Part shown: piece after piece, positions 50,722 through 57,502 of the stretch
Position numbering within the stretch: position 1 is the first letter of the stretch
Layout of the letters: each line of letters opens with the position of its first letter
Notes under the pieces: generated by a model
What the model was told of the DNA's origin: nothing
Seen by the model: the letters and a program-made list of their open reading frames with translations, nothing else
Database searches by the model: none
Position numbers and translations under genes: made by a program
From: Comamonadaceae bacterium UBA2334
Lineage (GTDB): Bacteria; Pseudomonadota; Gammaproteobacteria; Burkholderiales; Burkholderiaceae_C
NCBI GenBank assembly: GCA_002344885.1
Contig: DDUQ01000097.1
Span: 1 to 57,502, forward strand
Direction of reading: 5' to 3'
Length of the DNA stretch: 57,502 nt

Positions 50722-52143
50722 ATGTCAGTTGCTCACAACACCCAGATTTCTGTCGAAAAAATCGGCGGTACGTCCATGTCAGCCTTCGGCGATGTGCTGC
50801 GCCACATCATGCTGCACGACAAGTCGCGCATCAATGGCCGCATTTACGTCGTGTCCGCCTACTCGGGTGTGACCAACCAGTTGCTGGAGCACAAAAAAAC
50901 CGGTGAACGCGGCATCTACGCCCTGTTTGCCGAAGGCAAGGGCTACCAGGATGCACTGGTGGCGCTGGCCACGAGCCTCAAACAACTGAATGCCGGTTTT
51001 GCCGACCTGGGACTGCCACTGGCCGTAGCCGATGCCTTCATCGACCACCGCATTGCCCAGGCCCGCGAGTACTTGGGAGCCATGCAGCATGTGCTGGCCA
51101 GCGGCTACCTCAACCGCAAAGACGTGCTGCTGGCCGCCCGCGAAGTGCTGGCCTCCATCGGCGAATCGCACAGCGCCTTCAACTCGGTCGAGATCCTGAA
51201 GGCCAACGGCGTGAACGCCGTGCTGATGGACCTGGCTGGTTTTGACGACAACGAGGCCTGGACCATCGACGAGCGCATTGCCCAGAGCTTCAAAGGTCTG
51301 GAGCTGAGTGACAAAGTGGTGGTGGCCACCGGCTACACCAAGGGCACCGAAGGCATCATGCGCGAATTCGACCGCGGCTACTCTGAAGTGACCTTCAGCA
51401 AAATTGCTGTGGAAGTGCGCCCCGCCGAGGCCGTGATCCACAAGGAATTTCACCTATCCTCCGCCGACCCCAACCTGGTGGGCCTGGAAAACGCCGTGAT
51501 CGTGGGTGCCACCAACTACGACGTGGCCGACCAGCTGGCCGACGTGGGCATGGAAGCCATCCACCCCAAGGCCGCCAAGCCGATGGAACTGGCCGCCATC
51601 CCGATTCGCCTGAAAAACACATTCGAGCCTGACCACCCCGGCACGCTGATCACCAAAGACTTTGTGGGCGAGCGCGCACGTGTGGAAATGGTGACCGGGA
51701 CCGACAAGGTCACCCTGGTCGAAATCCATGACCCGAGCATGGTCGGCACCGTGGGCTTCGATGCAGACCTGATGACCGTGTTCACGCAACACGACATCAG
51801 CTACATCCTCAAGGCCACCAACGCCAACTCCATCGCCCATCTGGTGTGGGACAACCAGATCACCCCCGAACTGGTGGCCGAGCTGGAAGAGCGCTACCAG
51901 ATCGTCACCATCAAGCCCAGCGCCATCGTGTGCGCCATCGGCTCGAACATCGGCATCCCCGGCGTGTTGGCCAAGGCCGCGCATGCGCTGGCCGATGCCG
52001 GTGTGAACGTCAACTGCGTGTCACAGACCTTGCGCCAGGTGAACATGCAGTTCGTGATCGAGCGCGAAGACTACAAAACCGCCATCAAGGCTTTGAACCT
52101 GGCGCTGTGCGTCAACTCCGGTACGCCGGTGCCCAAGGCCTGA
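50722..52143 (+). CDS. Aspartate kinase family protein
   Basis: 473 aa from the ATG at 50722; upstream in-frame codons (from 50653) overlap the leader hairpin. The N terminus SVEKIGGTSMSAFGD holds the kinase signature KxGGTS, and MREFDRGYSEVTFSKIA is the amino-acid kinase substrate region. C-terminal ACT-type regulatory domain at about 400-470 (AIGSNIGIPGVLAKAAHALADAGVNVNCVSQT). It resembles the specialised ectoine-type aspartokinases (Ask_Ect) by my reading, rather than the housekeeping LysC. No ectABC genes are in the window. It phosphorylates aspartate for threonine, lysine or diaminopimelate synthesis. A terminator follows. Confidence 0.82.
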   Translation: MSVAHNTQISVEKIGGTSMSAFGDVLRHIMLHDKSRINGRIYVVSAYSGVTNQLLEHKKTGERGIYALFAEGKGYQDALVALATSLKQLNAGFADLGLPLAVADAFIDHRIAQAREYLGAMQHVLASGYLNRKDVLLAAREVLASIGESHSAFNSVEILKANGVNAVLMDLAGFDDNEAWTIDERIAQSFKGLELSDKVVVATGYTKGTEGIMREFDRGYSEVTFSKIAVEVRPAEAVIHKEFHLSSADPNLVGLENAVIVGATNYDVADQLADVGMEAIHPKAAKPMELAAIPIRLKNTFEPDHPGTLITKDFVGERARVEMVTGTDKVTLVEIHDPSMVGTVGFDADLMTVFTQHDISYILKATNANSIAHLVWDNQITPELVAELEERYQIVTIKPSAIVCAIGSNIGIPGVLAKAAHALADAGVNVNCVSQTLRQVNMQFVIEREDYKTAIKALNLALCVNSGTPVPKA

Positions 52144-52202
52144 CCAGCCAGGCAGGCCTGAACCTTCAGACAGAAGGTTCGGGCAAGCTGTCCCATTTCT
52201 GC

Positions 52203-52228
52203 AAGCCCGCTCGTGCGGGCTTTTCTTT
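52203..52228 (+). terminator. Rho-independent terminator after aspartate kinase
   Basis: AAGCCCGC (52203-52210), loop TCGT, GCGGGCTT (52215-52222), followed by TTCTTT. Stable 8-bp GC-rich stem with a U-rich tail, 60 bases after the aspartate kinase stop. Confidence 0.9.
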
Positions 52229-52362
52229 GCAATCCGCCCACGTGCCCCTACCCACAGGGCAAGGTCCGACCCGGTCGTTCCATTGAAGGTTCTGCTGAAG
52301 ATCCACGCGACCTCGCTAAACTCACGCCTTCCCGCCGAAGGGCGCGACAACCGACCGTCAAT

Positions 52363-53679
52363 ATGAACAACCTGCCATCCCTGAACCACATCCCCCAAGT
52401 CAACCTGTTTCGCCCAGGCGACGTTTTTGTGCTGTTCGGCGAATTGTTCGGACGTGGCTATGCCACCGGCCTGATCCACGAGGCGCGGCAAGCAGGCATG
52501 ACCATCGTTGGCATCACCGTCGGCCGCCGCGAAAAGGACAACACGCTGCGCGCCCTCAACGAAGAAGAACTGGCCGCAGCAGAAACCAACCTGGGCGGCA
52601 AAATCATCAATCTGCCGCTGATGGCCGGTTTCGACATGGATGCGCCCGCCGGCGAGCCCACCCCCACCGAACTGCTGGGCAGCATGACCCTGTCCAACTG
52701 GACTGAAAGCAAACTGGACTGGGCGCAGGTGGAACGCTGCCGCACGGTCGGCACCCAACGGTTCCGTGACACCGTGGCAGCCGCCATGGCCCAGCTGGAC
52801 GCCCTCATCCCCGACGGCAGCAACGTGCTGTTTGCCCACACCATGGCCGGCGGCATTCCCAAAGCCAAAGTGTTTCTGGCCATTGCCAACCGGGTCTACA
52901 AGGGCCGTGGCGACCGTCACATGTCGTCACAGACCCTGCTGGACAGCGACCTGGGCAAACTCATTTTGCAGAACTTCGACGAGGTGTCGGCCAACACATT
53001 TGGCCACCTGATCGAAGGCAGCGGCGCCATCCGTGCACGCGTCGAAGCGTCAGGTGGCCAGGTTCGCTACTCTGCTTACGGCTATCACGGCACTGAAATC
53101 CTGGTCAACGGTGAGTACGTGTGGCAAACCTACACCAACTACACCCAGGGCTACGCCAAGATGCGGCTGGAGCAGATCGCACGCGATGCGTGGGCCAAGG
53201 GCATCAAGGCAACGGTGTTCAACTGTCCGGAAATCCGCACCAACTCTTCCGATGTGTTCGCGGGCGTGGAGTTGCCCCTGTTTGCCTTGCTCAATGCCCT
53301 GAAGAAAGAAAGCGGCGGCGCCTGGGCGGACAGCCAGTGGCAGGCCTGCCAGGCCTTGCTGAACGATGGCGTGTCATTGGAAGGAACGCTTCAGGTCATC
53401 GAAAACTTCCACCAGAGCGACACGATGCGCGTGTTCCGCAATTTCGAGGCTTGGCCGATGCCCAACGCCGCCGATCAGGCTGACATGACGATCGGCACCT
53501 CGGACGACATCGTTCGTCAGCACAAGGATTCCAAAGCGCTGATCACAGACCTGCTGAGCACACTAGTGGTCGAATCTACCGGACACCTGATGTTCCACGG
53601 CGTGGCCGAACCGCAAGGCCCCGTGCTCTGGCTGAACCACGATGTGATTGCCCGGCAATTGAACCAGGCCCACGCCTGA
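52363..53679 (+). CDS. FabMG-like protein (putative enoyl-ACP reductase family)
   Basis: 438 aa from the ATG at 52363; the frame is open further upstream but without homology. Its N-terminal Rossmann-like strand-turn-helix (RPGDVFVLFGELFGRGYATGLIHEARQAG), followed by VGRREKDNTLRAL, and later NVLFAHTMAGGIPKAK, AYGYHGTEILVNGEYVWQTYTNY and FNCPEIRTNSSDVF agree with my recollection of the FabMG family, described as enoyl-ACP reductases. I cannot confirm activity. It follows the aspartate kinase gene in the same direction but after a terminator, so it needs its own promoter between 52230 and 52362. Confidence 0.55.
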   Translation: MNNLPSLNHIPQVNLFRPGDVFVLFGELFGRGYATGLIHEARQAGMTIVGITVGRREKDNTLRALNEEELAAAETNLGGKIINLPLMAGFDMDAPAGEPTPTELLGSMTLSNWTESKLDWAQVERCRTVGTQRFRDTVAAAMAQLDALIPDGSNVLFAHTMAGGIPKAKVFLAIANRVYKGRGDRHMSSQTLLDSDLGKLILQNFDEVSANTFGHLIEGSGAIRARVEASGGQVRYSAYGYHGTEILVNGEYVWQTYTNYTQGYAKMRLEQIARDAWAKGIKATVFNCPEIRTNSSDVFAGVELPLFALLNALKKESGGAWADSQWQACQALLNDGVSLEGTLQVIENFHQSDTMRVFRNFEAWPMPNAADQADMTIGTSDDIVRQHKDSKALITDLLSTLVVESTGHLMFHGVAEPQGPVLWLNHDVIARQLNQAHA

Positions 53680-53699
53680 AAGCGACCGAGCACCTTGGG

Positions 53700-55229
53700 T
53701 CAGCAGCGGCTGAAGTATTCGCGCCGCTCGAAGTCACGCACGTCAGCGGCCTCGGCGTGCCGCCTGATCTCTGACTGTTTGATGCGTGTGTACAACGCCA
53801 TACCGCCAGCGCCGAGACCCTGCTGCATGACAGCGTCTGCAACCAGGGCATCCAGGGCCGCAGGCAAGTTGTTCGGCAGTGCGTTGCTGCGTGCGACACC
53901 GTTATCGACGGCCTCGGCGGCCTCGGCATAGGGCGATGCAGCCGCCAGGGGTGGCACGAGGCCACGGTTCAGGCCATCCAGCCCAGCCCACACCTGCGAA
54001 GCCATGTACAGATAAGGGTTGGCCGCAGGTTCGCCCAACCGGTTTTCAATGCGGGTGGCTGCATCGCCCACTGCCCCGATCACCCTCAGCATGGCGCCCC
54101 GGTTGTCCCGCCCCCAAACCGCTGCGTGGGGTGCCAGCGCATTCGGGGCCAAACGTGCATAGCCGTTCACCGTGGTGGTGCACAAGGCAGCCATGCCCTG
54201 CGCGTGCGCCAGCAACCCCGCCAACCATGCAGCACCGGTGTCGGACAGGGTTGACCGCGCATCGCCCACCGATGTGTCGGGCGCAGCCTGCTGCCGCATG
54301 AATTCATTCTGACCCGTGGCCAGAGAAACCACTGACTGGTGCAAATGCCAGCCACTGGACATGATGTGGTCAAACGACGGCCTGCACATGAAGGTGGCGT
54401 GATACCCGGCACGCCTCAACGCCTGGCGCACACCGTTGCGGAACCGCACCATGTTGTCAGCCGCGCTGAGCGCATCGGTTGCACCGAACACGGCTTCCAC
54501 CTGGCTCGGCCCAAGCTCCACTTCCAAAGAGGTGAGTGGCAAGCCCAACCCTTCGGCTGTGCGTTGCACGATGCGCAGCGGCTCTTCAGACAGATCCAGA
54601 CAGCCATCGGAAAGCATGTTGTAGCCAGGGTGTATAAGGCTGACTTCGGGTGGCAAACCCGGCCATGCCGCTTGCTCAGCATCCAGATCCGGGCCCTGCC
54701 AGCCGCCCTTGATGCGATAGATGTGAAACTCCACCTCCAACCCGCACACCATACCCAGACCCCGATCCGCCAATCGGCCCAACGCACGTTGCAGGAGGAA
54801 GCGGCTGTCGAGTTCCACGGGTGTGCCATCCTGGTACCACGGTTGGCAAAACACCCAAGCGGTGCCGGGTGCCCACGGCAGCGTGCGAAAGGTATGGGGG
54901 TCTGGCAGCAGCATCAAATTGGGTGCGCCTGCAAAACGCGGCAGTTGCGTCATGCTGTTGGGGTCAAACACCTTGTAGACGGTGCGGTCCGAGGTGTCTT
55001 TCAGCATCAACGTGCCCACCATGCCCACGCCATCCAGCATGGCTTTGGTCGCCGCGGCAGCCGTCAAGGCTTTGCCGCGCAAAGCGCCGTGCGCATCGCA
55101 CCAGACAAAACGCACCAGATCAATGCCGTTGTCCCGGATACGCTGCACGGTCTGCTGAACGGCTTGCTCGCGCGCCGCATCGTGCACTCCACAGCGGGCG
55201 GCGAAGGGTGTGCTAACCACACCCGTCAT
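53700..55229 (-). CDS. Glutamine synthetase-like ligase (gamma-glutamyl-amine type candidate)
   Basis: 509 aa from the ATG at 55229. Glutamine synthetase fold motifs: GLEVEFHIYR (metal Glu pair), SGWHLHQSVVSL (His), NALAPHAAVWGRDNRGAMLRV (ATP/glutamate Arg), and RIENRLGEPAANPYLYMASQVW. It resembles the PuuA/IpuC-type ligases that attach glutamate to an amine. Its ATG overlaps the stop of the Rieske oxygenase gene by 4 bases (ATGA), so the pair is translationally coupled. Known precedents of a GS-like enzyme with a Rieske oxygenase are aniline degradation operons (gamma-glutamylanilide). The amine here is unknown. Confidence 0.85.
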   Translation of the reverse strand: MTGVVSTPFAARCGVHDAAREQAVQQTVQRIRDNGIDLVRFVWCDAHGALRGKALTAAAATKAMLDGVGMVGTLMLKDTSDRTVYKVFDPNSMTQLPRFAGAPNLMLLPDPHTFRTLPWAPGTAWVFCQPWYQDGTPVELDSRFLLQRALGRLADRGLGMVCGLEVEFHIYRIKGGWQGPDLDAEQAAWPGLPPEVSLIHPGYNMLSDGCLDLSEEPLRIVQRTAEGLGLPLTSLEVELGPSQVEAVFGATDALSAADNMVRFRNGVRQALRRAGYHATFMCRPSFDHIMSSGWHLHQSVVSLATGQNEFMRQQAAPDTSVGDARSTLSDTGAAWLAGLLAHAQGMAALCTTTVNGYARLAPNALAPHAAVWGRDNRGAMLRVIGAVGDAATRIENRLGEPAANPYLYMASQVWAGLDGLNRGLVPPLAAASPYAEAAEAVDNGVARSNALPNNLPAALDALVADAVMQQGLGAGGMALYTRIKQSEIRRHAEAADVRDFERREYFSRC

Positions 55230-56608
55230 GGGGCCGGTGCCTCGGGCGCGGCCACATCGGTCGCACCGGGCCAGGGTGCTGCCTGCCGTTTGGCAACCAC
55301 CGCCTGCCGCCACCAGGCTTGCCAACTGTCAGCAGGTGCCAGGCCGTCAACGGTGTCCGGCCCGAAGCGACACGACGCCAATGGCGCAAAGCCCAGACCT
55401 GGCGCCGGCTCGCCTGCCGCCACGGCATCGATGGCCTGGCGCAACATGCGGCGGTTGGCCATGATGACCTTGTCTGTGCTGCCCAGGTGCTCGCGGGTGC
55501 GGTCCTGAATGGCCCCCATGCTCTCGCAAGCCCACTGATCATGGACATTGATGTCGCTCTCACCCATACCCAGATAAGTGCGGGTTTGCTGTTCTTCAGG
55601 GTCAAATCCCCAGTCGTTGTGCTGCCCGGACTTGGGGATGTAGTCAGGCAAGGTGACGGCCTCCAACCGTTGGTTCCGCATGGTGCACTTGTCGACCGGC
55701 TCGGCAAAACTGGTGAAAAACGCAAACCAGTAATTGGACGTGTCATCCACCGGCACATGCATTTGCGTGATGGTCATGGTTTCAGACAGCGGTATGACAA
55801 ACGTCTGGGGGAACACCGCGTTGGTGACACGGACGTGCGTCACGGCATCGTTGATACGCCGCAGGGCTGTCAGTTGCAAACCGTAAGGCGTTTGAACAAA
55901 TGAAATGTCCGGCTGACAGAACTCCCGCATGACCTTGGTCATGGGCAACCGCTGCCCCGCCAACTCGCCCAGGCTCGCCCCCCTGAATTGGCGGCCATAG
56001 CTATCCTCCAAACCTTCGTCATGAAAAAAACGGTGCAGGAACGAAGCATGCGCAGGGTCAATCCCGACCTCGAACGCCTGCAGCCAGTTGCAGCGCCACA
56101 AACCTTTGAACACAAACGTGTGGGTGTCTGGAGCAGTCAGGCAATCCAGCGCCGGCAAGGGCGGCGGCACCGCGCCCTCGGGGCCCAGCCATGCCCACAA
56201 TGCACCTGCCCTTTCCTGCAAGGGATAACTTCGCTGGCGAATCTGCGTGCACAAGGTGCTGCCCGTCGGCTCGGCAGGTGTCTCGGTGCACTGGCCTGTG
56301 GCATCGAACTTCCAGCCATGAAAGGGACACCGCAATCCGTCTCCCTCGTTGCGTCCGAACGCCAAATCGGCACCCCGGTGAGGGCAATCCCTGTCCAGCA
56401 GACCGAAGGTGCCATCTGCATTGCGAAACAGCACCAGGTTCTGCCCCAGCACCCGCACCGGTTTGACCGGCCTGATGCCCATGCGGGGGTCCAATGCGGG
56501 GTCGAACTCGTCGAGCAATGCCACCGGTTGCCAGTATTGCCGCAACAACTGCCCACACGGCGTGCCCGGGCCGGTACGGGTGATTCGCTCATTCAAGTCA
56601 GCCTTCAT
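55226..56608 (-). CDS. Rieske non-haem iron oxygenase, alpha subunit
   Basis: 460 aa from the ATG at 56608; 56617 is an alternative. The Rieske [2Fe-2S] site is C75-x-H77 and C94-x2-H97 (CPHRGADLAFG, RCPFHGWKFD). Mononuclear iron ligands lie in GIDPAHASFLHRF (Asp184, His187, His192). It matches the phthalate-dioxygenase-like branch that works as a homo-oligomer with a separate reductase. No beta subunit or reductase is adjacent. It heads the leftward operon with the ligase, divergent from the GntR gene. Confidence 0.92.
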   Translation of the reverse strand: MKADLNERITRTGPGTPCGQLLRQYWQPVALLDEFDPALDPRMGIRPVKPVRVLGQNLVLFRNADGTFGLLDRDCPHRGADLAFGRNEGDGLRCPFHGWKFDATGQCTETPAEPTGSTLCTQIRQRSYPLQERAGALWAWLGPEGAVPPPLPALDCLTAPDTHTFVFKGLWRCNWLQAFEVGIDPAHASFLHRFFHDEGLEDSYGRQFRGASLGELAGQRLPMTKVMREFCQPDISFVQTPYGLQLTALRRINDAVTHVRVTNAVFPQTFVIPLSETMTITQMHVPVDDTSNYWFAFFTSFAEPVDKCTMRNQRLEAVTLPDYIPKSGQHNDWGFDPEEQQTRTYLGMGESDINVHDQWACESMGAIQDRTREHLGSTDKVIMANRRMLRQAIDAVAAGEPAPGLGFAPLASCRFGPDTVDGLAPADSWQAWWRQAVVAKRQAAPWPGATDVAAPEAPAP

Positions 56609-56632
56609 CGTTTGCATCCCATAAAGCAAAAA

Positions 56633-56642
56633 CGGTATACCG
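56633..56642. promoter_or_regulatory. GntR/FadR-type operator candidate
   Basis: CGGTATACCG is a perfect 10-bp palindrome in the 63-bp region between the divergent Rieske oxygenase and GntR starts. FCD-type GntR regulators commonly bind short palindromes with a central GTATAC or GTnnnAC. It overlaps a -10-like TATACC for the oxygenase direction, consistent with repression. Confidence 0.65.
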
Positions 56643-56671
56643 AATTTGAAGTTCAGTGTACATTCCCAATC

Positions 56672-57391
56672 ATGAGCTTGCAAGACACCGTCCTGATGCA
56701 ACTGCGCGATCTGATCCTGCGCGGCACGTTTGAACCCGGCCAACGCCTGGCCGAACAGCAGTTGGCTGAGCGGCTGGGCGCATCGCGCACGCCCGTCCGG
56801 TCTGCCTTGGTGACCCTTGAACAGGAGGGCCTGATCGAGTCAAACGACACGGGTGGCTACATCACCCGCCCGTTCACCGCACAGGAAGTGCATGACGCGA
56901 TTGCTGTGCGTGGACACCTGGAGGGCATGGCAGCCCGACTGGTGGCTGAACACGGCGTGTCCAGGCAACTGCAAGGTGACTTGCAGGCCTGCCTCGACGA
57001 AGGTGACCGACTGCTGGCCAGCCAAACGCTCACACTGGACAGCTATGCCGCCTACGCCAACATGAATGACCGCTTTCATGCGCTGATACTGGCAGCCAGC
57101 GGCAACCGAGCCCTTCAACGCGCGGTGACGCTGAACAACCGTTTGCCCTTTGCGCCCGCGTCAGCCATGCTGCCCATGCAGGGCACCGTGACACTGGACC
57201 GAGACTGGATGCTGTTCGCCCACCGCCAGCACCATCAACTGGTCGCAGCGATGAAACGCGGTGAAGGCGCACGGGCGCAGGCTTTGGCAACCGAACACAC
57301 CGAGGTCGCACAGGAAAACATGCGCCTTGCACTGGAAAAACGCACCGAATCCGAACAGGTGCTGCCCGGTATACGGCTTGTGGTGGGTTAG
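56672..57391 (+). CDS. GntR-family transcriptional regulator, FCD domain
   Basis: 239 aa from the ATG at 56672, giving the normal start LQDTVLMQLRDLILRGTFEPGQRLAEQQLAERLGASRTPVRSALVTLEQEGLI, the winged helix-turn-helix. The C-terminal FCD ligand domain covers about 80-220 (AVRGHLEGMAARLVAE, AYANMNDRFHALIL, FAHRQHHQLVAAM), with the metal-binding Asp/His residues of the type. It should control the divergent Rieske oxygenase/ligase operon in response to a pathway metabolite. Its stop overlaps a TAGAAT -10 that belongs to the tRNA-Ser promoter. Confidence 0.93.
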   Translation: MSLQDTVLMQLRDLILRGTFEPGQRLAEQQLAERLGASRTPVRSALVTLEQEGLIESNDTGGYITRPFTAQEVHDAIAVRGHLEGMAARLVAEHGVSRQLQGDLQACLDEGDRLLASQTLTLDSYAAYANMNDRFHALILAASGNRALQRAVTLNNRLPFAPASAMLPMQGTVTLDRDWMLFAHRQHHQLVAAMKRGEGARAQALATEHTEVAQENMRLALEKRTESEQVLPGIRLVVG

Positions 57392-57415
57392 AATGCGCGA
57401 CTCGATCGATTGACA

Positions 57416-57502
57416 GGAAGTGTGGCAGAGTGGTCGATTGCACCGGTCTTGAAAACCGGCGGCTCGCAAGGGTCCGTGAGTTCGAATCTCACCGCTTCCG
57501 CC
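57416..57502 (+). tRNA. tRNA-Ser (anticodon UGA), 3' end cut by window
   Basis: Acceptor GGAAGTG pairs with CGCTTCC with one G:U. The D-arm holds GCAGAGTGGTCGATTGC, the anticodon loop CTTGAAA reads TGA (serine UCA codons), a long variable arm GGCTCGCAAGGGTCC follows, and TTCGAAT lies in the T-loop. The discriminator G is 57500; the final CC belongs to an encoded CCA that runs off the window. A TAGAAT -10 lies at 57389-57394. Confidence 0.95.

Overview
The window looks like chromosomal DNA of a high-GC betaproteobacterium, most probably Burkholderiales, family Comamonadaceae. The reasons are the gene families present, a urease cluster in the order ureA-ureJ-ureB-ureC with distant ureE/F/G, and several copies of a short AT-rich dispersed repeat (core resembling GCCNCCAGCGCTTG) that I associate with that family. 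Most genes have GC-rich codon use. The stretch from about 38.0 to 42.1 kb is visibly more AT-rich.

Layout. 0-2.8 kb: 3' part of a ProQ/FinO RNA chaperone gene, then two YceI genes and a cytochrome b561 gene on the minus strand. 2.9-10 kb: a signalling block with a CheB-CheR-PAS fusion, a PAS-GGDEF-EAL protein and a PAS-only paralogue. 10.1-14.8 kb: a two-component pair in which a hybrid histidine kinase is fused to an NCS1 nucleobase permease, followed by an enoyl-reductase-like gene. 16.2-19.4 kb: ureA-ureJ-ureB-ureC behind a near-perfect sigma-54 promoter. 19.4-30.2 kb: an 11-kb block separating the urease structural genes from the accessory genes (LtrA, NADP oxidoreductase, DJ-1/PfpI, LysR, Rieske ferredoxin, tandem GNAT fusion, and a patatin / radical SAM / GGDEF-EAL run). 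30.3-33.1 kb: ureE-ureF-thioesterase-ureG. 33.3-37.8 kb: a diguanylate cyclase, two membrane proteins and a molybdopterin oxidoreductase.

37.8-42.1 kb is a decayed chromosomal integron. It has an integrase pseudogene, an attI-like core, two clear attC sites sharing almost the same central palindrome, a degenerate third attC, and leftward cassettes carrying a zinc-ribbon/DUF2569/ankyrin protein, a lipoprotein, a trypco2-like protein and toxin-antitoxin modules. One toxin gene has an in-frame stop. 42.2-46.4 kb encodes unsaturated fatty acid beta-oxidation: a dienoyl-CoA isomerase-type crotonase and a 2,4-dienoyl-CoA reductase with an unusual NTF2-like tail, divergent from a PadR regulator with a paired operator.

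46.4-57.5 kb: an ankyrin protein, an orphan histidine kinase, a secreted serine hydrolase, a YbjQ protein, an aspartate kinase with a structured leader, a FabMG-like protein, a glutamine-synthetase-like ligase translationally coupled to a Rieske oxygenase and controlled by a divergent GntR regulator, and finally tRNA-Ser(UGA), cut by the window edge inside its CCA end. Strongest leads for undescribed biology: the permease-kinase fusion beside nitrogen-regulated urease, the patatin/radical SAM/cyclic-di-GMP run, the FadH-NTF2 fusion, and the integron remnant.
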